Notes: generated by a model from the letters alone, not told the origin. A stretch of 64,000 nucleotides of DNA from Pterois miles (GCA_947000775.1 CAMQGK010000567.1:2647001-2711000); one strand, 5' to 3'. Positions 35,031-46,735 are shown, numbered from the stretch's first letter. Made by a program: numbers and translations.

Positions 35031-36454
35031 TGCAGATGTCAGCCAAGTGCCAAAATAGCTTGACCAAGGTCTTACGTACGCAGCAGATGTGTGATTACAT
35101 TTACTTTAATCAGCTTTTGTTGTCTTTGTATATTTTACACAGTCAGCATTGCTTAGCCTATAGTTTACCTTATGAGCTGATTGAGTCGACTACAGCCTGC
35201 AGTGTGAGTTGGGAAGGTCAGACAGTTTACAGAAAAGTGAGCTCATCAGCTGAACTCCAACAGCAGATGTTTGCTCTGTTCATTGGCTCATACTGCAGCT
35301 TTTTAATGTGCTGGTAAATAAATGTTCATTACTTTGTGCTCAAAGTTTTTACGTCATCATCCAGATGGCAATTACAGTTATTGTCACATTATTGATTAAC
35401 ATCGATTACGCTCGTTACTTTAGTTTGACTGGAAGGCAGTGTGGTTTTAATGCAGCTAGAAGGACATCACAGCTGGGTTTATATAAGCAATGCTATATAA
35501 ATACTGAGCTCCGTCAACATTCATCGTCTCCGTAGTGTATTGATTGTCAATTTAGAGACCAACTGAAAGAAAATGAAATAAGCTGCTGTGTGATTGATAA
35601 TGGGACAGCCAGGTCTGAAATGCCAAGTTGGGCCGGCAGCATTCAGAGAGTTCAGCTGAATCCAAAAAAAGACAGAGCAGTGGGGGCAAAAGGATTAAGA
35701 GGCTTGTAAGTACTGGGCCAGCATATGAGATTCACCCAGTCCTGCAGAGGTCAGCGTCTTCTGACCGAAGCGAACCCATGGCTATTTTAAGAGACTGAAG
35801 TATGTACCCACATGTCAAAGAACGGGACACACACATTTTCAGAATGTACAAATTGAGAAAAAAAAATGCATATGACAATTAAAATGATCTGAAAAAGTAT
35901 TTAGATCTTTAGCTGCACGTCACATAATCATTTACACTACTTTGCTGCAAATATAGGACATTTCTGCCTCCCCGAGTGCAGTCCTCCTCTAAAGGACACT
36001 GATTTTATGAGCTTTACAAGATCACTGCATAGTTAAAATCAGTACACGCTCATTATCTTTATATTGACTCACTTATTGGACCGAGCTGAATTCGCTCTGG
36101 TTGGCAAGTCGCAGCAGAGGAAGCACAAGCATGAAATGCATCTGTGGCAACATGTAAATAATGGCCCGCCCGAGGTGATGCAGAGAGAGGGAGCGAGCGT
36201 GGTGATCCCAGCATCAGTTATGACACCACCGCTTTAACACACTGCCATGACACGTTAAGTGTGCGAGCTCTTGCGCCGCAAACACACAAATGCTGAAGTG
36301 TGTTCTCCAGCGGCTGAAGCTGAAACGGCAGCTAGCGCCAATCTGCAGCTGTAGCAACGTCGACAGTTTCTGAAAAACGGCACGCTGTCCGAAAGGTGAC
36401 AAAGTATATGTGAAATAAATAGCATTAATGTAAAATCATTAGAATGAACGTACT
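35031..36454. other. intergenic, nothing recognised
   Basis: No classed repeat. Frames lack splice support. A donor-like GTAAGT at 35707 stands alone. Confidence 0.35.
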
Positions 36455-36892
36455 GGCATCATATGAAACTAGAAACTGAGAAATACATTGGCACCAGCCA
36501 CGGCTAAATAAGGCCAAATAATGCTCCACTAAATTTTGGTGATGAAAAACTGTCATGGCCATTTTCAAAGGGGTCCCTTGACCTCTGACCTCCTGATATG
36601 TGGATGTAAATGGGTTCTCTGGGTACCCATGAGTCCCCCGTTTACAGACATGCCCACTTTATGATAATCACAGTCAGTTTGGGGCAAGTCAGCTGTTGGG
36701 CTGCAGTTTGCCATGTTATGATTTGAGCATATTTTTTTATGAGGGTTTCTGGACAATATCTGTCATTGATTTGTGTTGTTGACTGAATTCCAATAATATA
36801 TACGAACATTTGCATAAAGCCGCATATTTGTCCACTCCCATGTTGATAACTATTAAATACTTGACAAATCTCCCTTCAAGGTACATTTTTCC
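36455..36892 (+). mobile_element. family C (hAT-type) copy, right end replaced
   Basis: Blocks CATATGAAACTAGAAACTGA, GGGGTCCCTTGACCTCTGAC, CCCCGTTTACAGACATGCCC, TTATGATAATCACAGTCAGT, GGGTTTCTGGACAATATCTG and TACTTGACAAATCTCCCTTC are in family order. After the last block, where a hAT terminus is expected, a foldback element starts. Confidence 0.7.
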
Positions 36893-37200
36893 CAGATTAA
36901 AAATGCCAAGATTAAAGTCGTAAATATCCAAGAAAACAACTTGGATATTCTCTGAGATTAAAGTGGCAAATTAACGAGAAAAAACTCACAAATAAAACCA
37001 TAATAACATTAAATTAAAAGCAACAAAATTCAGATGGTAGCTAGCATTACCACAGTTTTGCATTCAATCTATGATTCTACAATCTTGCAAATTTGTGAGT
37101 TTTTTTCTTTTAAATTTGCCCCTTCATTGCAAGAAAATATCTCTTGTAAATTTACGTCTTTAATCTTGTAATATTTCTCTGAATATTACGCCCTTTCCTC
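36893..37200. mobile_element. foldback (hairpin) MITE-like element
   Basis: The left arm CCAAGATTAAAGTCGTAAAT ... GAGATTAAAGTGGCAAATTA + ACGAGAAAAAACTCACAAAT is the imperfect reverse complement of the right arm TTTGTGAGTTTTTTTCTTTT ... AAATTTACGTCTTTAATCTTG. The arms are about 100 bp. Each has an internal 'GATTAAAG.CGTAAAT' subrepeat. It lies just upstream of the candidate first exon. Confidence 0.7.
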
Positions 37201-37703
37201 ACCTACAATGGCCCTAATATGCCATTGCACCTTCTCATCATTGTGTTTTGTTTTGGCCCTTCGAAGGGCTGATCACCAGCTTCACCAGTCACACCGCCGC
37301 TCCGCAGCTCGGCGCTAACTGAAAGATTTGAGACACGTTCTAGATGAACATCATTCCTCTTTCTAGCAAAAACCGAGAGAGCATCAGAGCGTCGAAGAGT
37401 GTACGCTGAGGAGTGCTTCGAGAAACTTTGAGTGCGCGCAGGGGAACAGAGTGAAAACAGAAACGCACTCAACGCATAGCGTGCAACAGTGAGCAACGTT
37501 GTGTATCTCGCTGATCTGTTGTTTGGGGTTAAACACCGAAGGCTGTTCGGGACAGCGTTCACCCTGCTGGGAAGCAGCGTCCCTCTTCCTAATTAACAAC
37601 TACTCGACAGAGACGCCCAGACACACGAGGCAACAGAGCAAGCAGCAGCCATCTGCAGCAGCAGCCCCGTCTGAGCCCCGTTTGATGCTGATTTGAGCCA
37701 ACG
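37201..37703 (+). promoter_or_regulatory. candidate CpG-rich promoter and 5' UTR
   Basis: CpG density jumps at about 37250 and stays high to about 37650, unlike the AT-rich surroundings. A perfect 14-bp palindrome GCCCTTCGAAGGGC (37256-37269) marks the left edge. The right end carries a three-codon upstream ORF (ATG CTG ATT TGA, 37685-37696) just before the main ATG at 37704, and an in-frame stop at 37689. No clear TATA box is seen. The role is inferred from composition and from the start codon/donor pair that follows. Confidence 0.45.
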
Positions 37704-37708
37704 ATGAA
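37704..37708 (+). CDS. predicted first coding exon of unknown gene (MK...)
   Basis: The ATG at 37704 sits in a good context (A at -3) and is followed after two bases by a perfect donor, GTAAGT, at 37709. This gives ATG AA and leaves phase 2. The exon at 60075 starts with one base that completes the codon (AAG, Lys), so the two join as Met-Lys-Glu-Gln without any further exon. The intervening intron would be about 22.4 kb. An in-frame stop at 37689 fixes the start. Joining such a distant exon by phase and composition alone is suggestive, not proof; an alternative first exon could exist, for example near 54.4 kb. Confidence 0.45.
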
Positions 37709-38271
37709 GTAAGTCACACTGACATCAGGCTGAACGCAGGCCTTTGAAGGAAGCAGACACTCACGACGGCTCGCAATCTGCGCCGCAAGATGACAACTCT
37801 ACACAAATAAAGCCATCTGACAGCAGAGGAAGAGCTCTGAGCATGAAATAAAAACATTATTATTCACATGAAAGAAGACGGAGAGGACTAGCACCTGCAT
37901 GAGAAGGACGTGACGTAACTGTACAGATAACAAGCTGGATGATGAGGCCTCACTAGAATGCAGTTAGGCCTGAATTACTGAATGAATGCAGCTGTGTGTG
38001 TCATGCATGTGTGTGCATTCGCCACAAACACAGACCACATTGATGTGAGTCCCCCCAACCACCCTCTAAGGCTCTCTGGTATCAGCTGAGAGGAAGCTGC
38101 CAGCGTTGGCTGCAACAGTTTACCCTACTTCTGACGCTCTGCCATTACTGGCCAGCGCTGATTTATTACTCACTCCATAAAAATGGTCATGTCAGTTTGT
38201 GCCCACCCCTGAATTGTGATTATATAGAATATTGGGATTTATTGTCAAAGCGCCAACAATCTAGTTTAAAC

Positions 38272-38880
38272 AGAACCTCCAGGTTTGAAGCGTGAAGCCA
38301 ATGCTGAAGTTCCTTAAACCTGCATTTTCTCTATTATCCAGCAGGGGGCGACTCTTCTGGTTGCAAGTCTGATTATATAGAAGTCTATGAGAAAATGAGC
38401 CTACTTCTCACTTGATTTATTACCTCAGTAAACATTGTAAACATCAGTTTATGGTCTAATTCGCTAGTTTCAGATCTTGTTCAATCCAGCATGATGTTCA
38501 TTTAATAAATTATGGTCATTTAGAGGCAAATAGACCATAAAGCAGGGGATGCTTTAGGGCGGGGCTACCTTGGGATTGACAGGTTGCTACTACGGCGTTG
38601 TCCGGTCTGGGAGTTGTCCATATTTTCGTCTTCGAACTTTAACCCTCTCAGACTGTGTCCAAAATATTTCAGTTAACTTCCATGAACTGAAATATTTTGG
38701 TTGCCCTCAAACGTCTTATTCAGAGTTTGGTTGTGCTTAGCTCCACCTTCTTGTGTCACTTCGAGTTGCAAAGAAACAAGATGGCGACAGCCAGAAACCA
38801 AGATGACAACGGTCAAACTCAGTGCTTCAAAACAGCAGTCCAAAAACCAATGGGCGATATGTCTGTTTCTTCTTATACAG
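38272..38880 (-). mobile_element. family A repeat, copy 3, nearly complete
   Basis: Runs from GAAGCGTGAAGCCAATGCTG through CAGCAGGGGGCGACTC, ATAGACCATAAAGCAGGGGA, GGCGGGGCTACC, GTTGTCCGGTCTGGGAGTTG and AACTGAAATATTTTGG to GCTTAGCTCCACCTTCTTGT, AACAAGATGGCGACAG and CTTCTTATACAG. It is the longest uninterrupted copy in the window. Confidence 0.8.
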
Positions 38881-39850
38881 CATGATCATTTAATAAATAT
38901 AGAGTCAAATAGACCATAAAGCAGGGTATGCTTTAGGGCGTGGCTACGTTGTGATTGACATATCGCTAACACAGCATTGTCTGGATCGGGAGGTGTCCGT
39001 GTTTTCATCTAAGGGACCAAACACACCAACTCGACGTCAACGAACTAGCAGCTACGAAGGCCGACATTTGAGCGCCCTCACATCACCTTTGTCTTGACCA
39101 ATACGTTGCACTCTAACACACCGCGAAGACTGCAGCCAATGGCCAGTTAGCACGTACGTTCTGCACCAGTGTGAGAGGAAATAACTCTCCACACCAGCAG
39201 CACAGTAGTCTGTTGTTGTCATTCAAAAAGGGAAACCAGAAAACCAAGGACAGCAGATATACAAGACACTGTTATGATACGTACATGAAATAAAGCTGCG
39301 TTTGCTGATTATTTTCACACCTCTTAGCTTCATTCCAGATCACACAAGATGAAGATGTGTGCGCCCTCTTGACTTTACTCGTTGGTTTACCTTCCTCACT
39401 TCCATTTCTCTTCTCATGCACTGATTCGTTTAAGATAAACAGCCAATCACAGTGATTTCTTTCAACAACAGGTGTCGCCGCCAATTCAACATGCTGAATC
39501 GGCCAAAAAGCCTCTGACAGAGTTAGACTGGAGCCGACCGTGTGGGATACACCACAAAAACTAGGTGGCTCCAAACTGTGGCCCAGACTGCCAGGGCCTT
39601 TAAAACGTTAACCTTTTCGTGGTGTGTTTTCTGTTCATGAAAGTTAACTATAACATTTTTGGTCATCTAAACTGTCTTCTTAAGCATTCGGTTGTACTTA
39701 GCACCACCCTCTTGTGCCACCTCTAGTCGCAAAAAACACGATGGCAACGGCTGAAAAACCAAGATGGCGATGGCCAAAACACCAAACTCGAGGCTTCAGA
39801 ACTGCAGTCCAAAAACGGGTGACATCATGGTGACTATGTCCACTTATGAT
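38878..39850 (-). mobile_element. family A repeat, copy 4, tandem to copy 3 and split by family B
   Basis: Begins internally at CAGCATGATCATTTAATAAA, so about the first 215 bp are missing, directly after the end of copy 3; the join shares CAG. It breaks at about 39012, resumes at about 39606 (TTAACCTTTTCGTGGTGTG) and runs to CCACTTATGATAC. Family B fills the gap. Confidence 0.7.
39012..39605 (+). mobile_element. family B element inserted in family A
   Basis: GGGACCAAACACACCAACTC at the left and ACTGCCAGGGCC at the right are the diverged termini. The inner blocks (GTCTTGACCAATACGTTGCA, GCACGTACGTTCTGCACCAG, TCATTCAAAAAGGGAAACCA, TTCAACATGCTGAATCGGCC) match the right arm of the inverted pair at 3588-4802. 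The minus-strand frame here and the one at 4450-4713 translate alike only because the elements are homologous. Confidence 0.7.
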
Positions 39851-41024
39851 ACGAATCTGTGGGCGTTGCAAAAAATTTAAGACAATGCTAACGTTACCTA
39901 TTCACATCACAATCACAACGCTGCTCAAATCTTCATGTGCATGCGTCTCGTGCTTGGTTAAGGATGAAACAGAGGATCCTCAACTTTTACAATTTTTACT
40001 GTAGTCAACATTAGCTTGGCTAATTATCACATTAGCATGATATGTCTGGCTCAGGCAGACTTCGCAAACAAATCTGTGCTTGTGTTGTCACATAGTGGTA
40101 ACAGAACAAAAGGGATCCTGGACTTGCTTTTGGGATCCTGCAACTCTGACGATTATTCAATCATAGAATTGTTTTTCCCTTTCTTGAGAGACAGAGCAGG
40201 TACTTCTGTTGTAATTGTACTAGCCTTAGCCCTTGTGTACCACCGATGCTCAAACACTTCACACCCACTCTCGTCACTTCTCGCCAGACCTGAACCGCGA
40301 GTTGTATGTTAAAAGGAAGTGACAGCTGTAAAAGGCCATTTTGACCCCCCTGGGAGAAGATAAGGTTGGCGGAGATGAGATCCCGCCTTTCCTGTAAGTA
40401 ATACTCACAAATCTGTGTGCTTTTCCTTTGGCTTGCTTCTGAAACGCATTTCCTACCTGTCTGCGAGTCGCAGCGCTTCCACTGCTATGTTCTTCTGCAC
40501 TGTGTGCACTTTTAACTGTGCGCATCAGAAGTCTGCATTTTCACTTGTTACAAGCGAGCAGCTTCCAGTTGTCTTTATATAGAGGAGTACGTATAAAAAG
40601 ATCAAAACCAGTAGCAGTAGAGACCTTGTGAGGAAGGTGAAGGATTTCTGTTTTTTTTAATAGTGAAGGGAATTCGTCTTGGAGTTCATGTTTTAATGGG
40701 CTGTTTATAAATGAGACATTACCATTCCCTGCTTTGCTAATTTATAAAATATAAGTGAGGTGCATGGCCTTCAGCTCCACTGAAGCAGAATAGTAGCAAT
40801 GTTCTTAATGTCTGATAGCAAGCACTTGAATTGAATTTCCAGGTCACCACTTTTTAGGCGAATCTTTGAAACATTTCAGTTACTTTTCAAGTTCCTGCAC
40901 AAAGCTCTCAAGTAACTCCAATGTAGACTCAGTCACATCATTATTAAGCTCAGTGTAAATGTATTTGACATGTACTTTGGCCCATATCCCGGGGAGGAGG
41001 GATGAATACAGGACTTAAATTCAG

Positions 41025-41215
41025 GGACCCGCCACTCGTGTCCCATGTGAAACCAAAAGTTGTGTGATTTTTCCGACGTTGTCATGTGAGGCTTAGACTT
41101 AAGTTACGTTAAAGTGTACTTATTTTAAGTCAAATTATGATTTTTTTTTTTCTAACCATAACTAAGTGGTTTTGTTGCCTAAACCTAACCGCTGCTGTTT
41201 CACAAGGTTAACCAA
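41025..41215 (+). repeat. family H repeat, partial copy
   Basis: Shares CTCGTGTCCCATGTGAAACC, TTGTCATGTGAGGCTT, and AAGTGGTTTTGTTGCCTAAA + CCTAACC with the copies at 640-1995 and 26505-26900. Confidence 0.5.
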
Positions 41216-41230
41216 AAAGTCAGGCTTCTG

Positions 41231-41660
41231 TAACCTGATGCACCAGATGGTTTGTTACACACAACAATCTGAGAAGCAGTCATTGGAAAAAATACTTGGC
41301 AGGTGATTGGATGAACCATCTGTCAATCAAAATCTTGCCGAAGCCAGTCGGGAGAAGAGCGAAAACATCTTTGCCATCGAGAAAAGCTTTCAGCGCCGTT
41401 CTTTGCTGTTCTTTCAGTGAAGACATACTGATGCTATTGAAGCTTCTACGCTAACCTCTTGAGAAGCCACCGTTGTTGTTGTTTACAACAAACAGTCATC
41501 TCTGTGTCGTGTCACACACACCTAAACCCCGCCCCTAGCTGCCAGTAGCTCCTCACAGAAAGCTGATTGGTTTGTGCTCTGGCTTGCTGGACACAAACAC
41601 ATTACTTGAAGCCTGACAAGATGGATTTTCGTGATATGTGATAGAACCATGGAACCGAGG
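41231..41660 (+). mobile_element. family D repeat, copy 1
   Basis: Blocks AACCTGATGCACCAGATGGT, TGATTGGATGAACCATCTGT, TCTTGCCGAAGCCAGTCGGG, CGCCGTTCTTTGCTGTTCTT, CATTACTTGAAGCCTGACAA and GATGGATTTTCGTGATATGT are shared in order with the copy at 55233-55975. Class unknown; non-coding. Confidence 0.65.
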
Positions 41661-41929
41661 AGAACTGGATACAGCACTGGAGATGGTGCCTCTTCAGTCC
41701 TACGAACGTTACTCAGTACATGTGTATGAAGCCGATAACGCTCGACTTCGGAGTATAAAATTACTGGGATCTTCTGCAGTCACTGGGCCTGTAGAGCAGG
41801 CATGGTAGCATTTCCTTTAATTCCACCTCCCAGCCTTCAGTCCAGCCTCGGTCTGGGTCTCATTCACATGAATGAAGGACGGAAAATGACTCTGGATTCA
41901 TTATTGTGCATTTGACAATTTTTAGGAAC

Positions 41930-42240
41930 TAATGATTAAAACAACGGCTTTTCAAGTGTTCATGTGTTGATTTACCTAAAAAAAAAAAAAGATCCACTGA
42001 GTTACAGACATCTCCTTCCCAATGTACGTCTATGGGAAAAAGTTTTTTGGGCCCAATGGGTGACGGACACGGAAGTTGTTGCACCAACATTTGGCCACTA
42101 TGAAAACTAGCTTCAAAGCCTGGCGCTCTTCCTGAATGCCCGGTGATCCCACTATACTCGTATGATGTACCGATTTGCTGCCGTGCAAGTTAAGGCCTTT
42201 TGCCCAAACGGGCAAATATGACAAGTAGTGATGAGATCAC
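41930..42240. repeat. teleost interspersed repeat
   Basis: CACTGAGTTACAGACATCTC, CCCAATGTACGTCTATGGGA, TTTTTTGGGCCCAATGGGTG and GCCACTATGAAAACTAGCTT are blocks I recognise from dispersed fish repeats. Minus-strand frames through it are not genes. Confidence 0.5.
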
Positions 42241-43271
42241 ATCGTATCTGTGAATGCTACACTGATTTCTTGGCTTTAATCTTGTTTAAAAAGGCAACAG
42301 TTCTTCAGAAAACACCGCTATTACATTCCTCCTCTGAAAAATAAGCACTGGCAGCCTCCTGAACTGCTGCAGTTCTACATGTGCGTCATGTGCATGAAGC
42401 GAATAGAGACTTTCTGTTCTGCTCTGCTTTCATCGTGGGGATTTCTCCTGGGTCATAAGCCTCCACGGAGTTCAATCCACATCCGTTTGCATTTCTTCCC
42501 TTTCATGCTCCGAACCTCTTCATCTTGGCGCTGTTAGTCCGTCCCTTCTTGTATTCGTCAGGTTGTTTCACTATCGGCCGTTGTCTCACTGTCTGCGTGT
42601 GTCCGCAGGAAATGATATGTATAGTCTCAAATGATTAACATCCATCATGTAAAGCTGTTTCCACAGGGCCACCATGAGAGTAATGGTGTCTGTGAAACAC
42701 TGGCTACACTGCCAACAAAACATCAACCACCAACCACCCATCACCCATTTCTGATCTAATTAACCTCCTGGCAACACACCCACCACACATACTGTATCAT
42801 ATCCATATTCTCTCACTCCGAGGCAGCGTGTTCGTGTCTATGTAAATGTGTGCATTTATGGGCTAAGGCTGCTGTCATGAGGAGATAGCGGTTCCCCAGG
42901 GGGGGTTGTCTATGACCTTGTGCTTCTCAGTGTTTCTCATGTTTAACTCCCAGCAGTGCTCCTCCTTCATGAACAATCACGACTCCCCATTATTCTTCCG
43001 TCACATGCCACAGAGACGCAGCGTACTTCCCACCTGTGGACTCTGCGGATGTTGCTGTCGCGGCGTGTCGCGGATCGAATTTGTCTTGATCTTTGCGTTT
43101 CCTTTCATCTCCGCTCTGCTTTCTGTGCATCAAATCACTTGGCTCTCCGTGACAAAGTTCTGCCACCGTCTAGAAAGTAACACTGCTGTATTGTCACGAC
43201 TCCAGCTCCTTGACTTCATACCTTTCATATCCCCTGAACATTTAACCAGTATGTAATTGTTGACCGTGTCA

Positions 43272-43369
43272 TTCCAAAAACATGGGAATTAATCTGCTGC
43301 TAGAACAGCCGGCGCTCTTCTGGGAAGGCTTTCCTCCAGATTTTGGAGCCTGGCTGCAGGGATTTGTGG
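43272..43369 (-). pseudogene. Tc1/mariner transposase C-terminal relic
   Basis: On the minus strand the frame reads QIPAARLQNLEESLPRRAPA + VLAAD then a stop. This matches the C-terminus of fish Tc1-type transposases ('...LVESLPRRVEAVIAA', from memory). The rest of the transposase is missing; unrelated retroposon-tail-like sequence replaces it at about 43370. Confidence 0.7.
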
Positions 43370-43470
43370 GATTTGAATTTCATTGTCATTGCGCAGAGTC
43401 AACCGAGACAACAAAATGCAGCTTAGCAACAAAGTAAAAAGTGCAAACACCAGCAACATGCATATAGATG
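43370..43470 (-). mobile_element. retroposon 3'-tail-like sequence next to Tc1 relic
   Basis: Read on the minus strand, TTGTTGTCTCGGTTGACTCT + GCGCAATGACAATGAAATTC resembles the 3' ends of fish LINE/SINE elements (GCGCAATGACAATAAAG). It is fused to the Tc1 relic at about 43370. Confidence 0.4.
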
Positions 43471-44417
43471 TGTATAAATATAAATGAACACAGACCACAG
43501 AAGAAAAAATATGCCAATCTGGAGCATAACTTTGATATGTACAATATGACTTATAAACTAGTTGTACATACTACATAGACTGCTGTATAAATACACAATG
43601 TAAACAACATTTTCACGTGATTGTGAAAGTGGCTTCTGATGCCAACCAGGAATGCCTTAAAAATGAGGCAAAGGCAGCACCTGAGCCAAAAGAAATAAAT
43701 CACACAGTTCAGTGAGAGTTACTTGGCTTAAAGCTTTTCTTGGATAGAGGAAGCTAGCTGTCCCACACGGTAATGCCTCATCTGGAGGGAAAACCTATCA
43801 AATGTGACAATGGTGCCTAGAACTGCAACTAGCGATTAGTTTCATCATGGAAATGGAAAATGGGAAAGCTTCACATTTGTGGGACTTTGGATGTTTTTTC
43901 CATAATAATTTACTTAAATGGTTAATGGGTTATAATTATGATGCGGATTCATTTGCTCTTGATTGTCAAATCAATTAATAGACTAATTTTTTTTAGCTCT
44001 AATGGTGCCAATAAGCTTAAGAGGCATGTCACGCTTCTTTAGCTGCAATAGAAAAAAAAAAAAATGAAGGGCTCCAAAAAGGTTTTAAACCACTCAGCTA
44101 GCATGTGCACTGCAATAAGAAGCCATTAAGTACAGTGAACATGTTAATTATGGGTCAGAGGTAAATAACAATTGGGTTAAATATACACTATATCACACAG
44201 TGTGATCTGTAGATTAAGATTTTCTTTCCATTGAAACCAAGGTTTCTTCCCCAAAACCTAAAAGTACAAGCAAAGGTTTGATAGTACTGATACTCATCAA
44301 CTGGTGTCACAACAAAAAACATTAATTATAAGCTTTGGTCGTGTAGAATATAAACATAAATGCCACTGCAAAAGTTACATTGTCTTGCTTTAAAATACAT
44401 AAAGCAACGTGATCAAC

Positions 44418-44730
44418 GTGATGACACCTCAAGTTCAGCTTTCTCGCTGTCGCCATCTTGGTTTTTGGCCGTTATCATCGGGGTTAATTGCAACCAGAAG
44501 TGACATGAGAGGGTGGAGCTAAGTTCAACCGAACGCTGAATAAGACATTTTTAGATGACCAAAAATGAAACTAGCGATTGAGAGCAACTCATGTTTACAA
44601 TGTTTACTGAGGTAATAAAGTGAGAAGCAGGATCATTTTCTCATAGACTTGAGGAGTCGCCCCCTGCTGGATAACAGATGAAATGCAGCTTTAAGAAACT
44701 TCTGCATTGGCTTCACTTTTCAGACACTGC
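44418..44730 (+). mobile_element. family A repeat, internally deleted copy
   Basis: Has GTCGCCATCTTGGTTTTTGG, GAGGGTGGAGCTAAGTTCAA, GAACGCTGAATAAGACATTT and the distal CATGTTTACAATGTTTACTG, GTCGCCCCCTGCTGGATAAC and TTGGCTTCACTTTTCAGAC. The middle third is missing after GACCAAAAATG. Confidence 0.75.
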
Positions 44731-44994
44731 CACCTGGTAAATGCTTAAACTTTGCATAACCATAGCACAAGTAGACATGAGTTATAAAGTCAGTGAAGTG
44801 ACTCAGCAGTATCTGAAGTTTGCTAACCTCAGCTAGCATTAGCCACCACATGACAACAATCACATAAAGCTGTAGCAGCAAAACCTCTGCATGTATTGGA
44901 TGTGTGTTTTTTGCTTATAAATTCAACTTCTCATTTGAAAAAGGAGCAAGACCTTATTTCTTCTTTCAAATGCTGCATCGTATCAATTAACGCT

Positions 44995-45168
44995 TCAGTA
45001 GGAAAAATGTTGTTGGCATCAATGTGCAAAAAATCCGCAGGGGCACACGATTTTTTTCCAGATTAACTGTTTCATGTACTACTGTCAGGATATAGCAATA
45101 ACTTTTTTTTAATCATATTGGCTCCAATATCTCCTACTTCAGCTTTAAAGGTGCTAAACGCGAAATTG
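44995..45168 (+). mobile_element. family F element, internally deleted
   Basis: Starts CAGTAGGAAAAATGTTGTTG, contains TTTCATGTACTACTGTCAGG + ATATAGCAATAAC and ends ATCTCCTACTTCAGC. Both outer parts of the long copy at 34205-35030 are present with the middle lost. Confidence 0.6.
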
Positions 45169-45380
45169 AGGGCAGATCTGTTGCCTCTCAACATGGCGAC
45201 AGCTGCTAACACCCGGATGGCGGGTGCTACGCTTCCGCGATGACACCGTCGGTCACGGCTATAAGCGGCGTATGCGATCAGTGCAGAACAGCCTCATAGG
45301 GGTCCTGAGATGATTAATAGGACACAAAGAATCCAAAAGATTGTCTGCTACACCAGATTATCTCTATTTTTGTTTAAATA

Positions 45381-45562
45381 GAGTTGTCCCTCGCTATAAC
45401 GCGGTGCACCTTTCGACAATGAAATTCAAATCCCACAAACCCCTGCAGCCAGCCATAAAACATATATAATATTTGTAAAAAATAAAGCCGACTACTTCAC
45501 CGATTTCACATATTGCGGGTTATTTTTAGAACGTAACCTCCGCAATAAACGAGGGACCACAG
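45381..45562. mobile_element. Tigger/pogo-like MITE with TA duplication
   Basis: Termini GAGTTGTCCCTCGCTATAAC and CGCAATAAACGAGGGACCAC + AG are imperfect inverted repeats flanked by TA (45379-45380, 45563-45564), as in pogo/Tigger elements. A 37-bp foreign patch lies inside at 45415-45451. Confidence 0.7.
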
Positions 45563-46690
45563 TATTTCTGTAGTATAATAGTGATAGATAATATACACTA
45601 ATACACAGTACGGGATAATGTGGCAGAGGGCTCTTGCATCACCACAGTGACCCGCTAGCTGTACATTATCCCGCTTATTACACGGCTACTTACACAAAAT
45701 CAATTATCTGACACAAAAAGGGTCCTCCGGAGTCTGACACCAGAACTGCATCCATAGCAACGGTCTGTAACGCTGTGATTGACCAATCGGAATCGAGTGT
45801 TCAACAAAGCCATGTAGTATGCCATAGCCATGTATGGCATTGCTTTAAAAGTCAAAGAGGTTGGAAGCCGCAGCATTACGGTACTGCAGTCACCCCCTGT
45901 GTAATATGTGATTCCTATTCCCGCCGGGAGCACAGAGGTCACACAGACATCTAATCCATGTTATCCCGTCCTTATGCCCAACGCTATCACGCTGGGTCAG
46001 AAAAGACTAACAACACATAACTCCATCACCTCATTGACAGATACGAAACGAAGACCTGAAGCTAACGCTCTCTAGTTAAGCGCCGCAGTGACTCATCGGG
46101 CAGCAACTCGCGCTCCCTTCTCTCTGGTGAACTGACAAACAGTCATTACTGGTAAATTATCATACATCTCCAGGGGTCTTTAAGCCCACTGGCTTCAAAG
46201 AGATGGTGCTGTGCAGTGAGAGGGTTTGATGTAATGTGCATGCAGGATTATGAACCAAGGAGCATTACTTTTATATCAAGCTTCTGTGCATATCCTAACG
46301 TCTGTGGGGAAGATTTAATTGAATAGATAACAACCTGATTAAATAACTCGTTCGTAACAGTTCACAGTATGATCTTCTCTATCTTTTTTACTCGTTTCTT
46401 TTTCTTTACTTCAGGGCAACAGGCATGAAAACAACAGGTAGAGTATGGAGTGCTGTATAGCACGGCATGGTATCAAGAATAGGGCCTCCATTAAAATACA
46501 CTGAGATCAAAACATCCATTAATGTAAATGGAGTGGATAAGTCTGATTCGTCTAACACTTAACTCCCTCTTCTCCTGCTCTGAAAGGTCTGACGTCACTG
46601 AAAATATCTCCCTCCCTCCAACTTTTAAATGAAACTGCGATTTCTCAGGAGTGTGTCGCAGCCTTATTTAAGACGGTGAAGCTTCGAAAA

Positions 46691-46735
46691 GCTGCTGGGC
46701 GTAGTCTGTGCCGACGTAATCTGTGCCGACGTAAT
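46691..46735 (+). repeat. 15-bp tandem repeat, three copies
   Basis: TCTGTGCCGACGTAA is repeated twice exactly and a third time with a changed end (GACGAGC). Confidence 0.9.

Noticed and set aside
45700..45942. Minus-strand 80-codon gene
   Set aside because: No homologue, promoter or splice support recognised.
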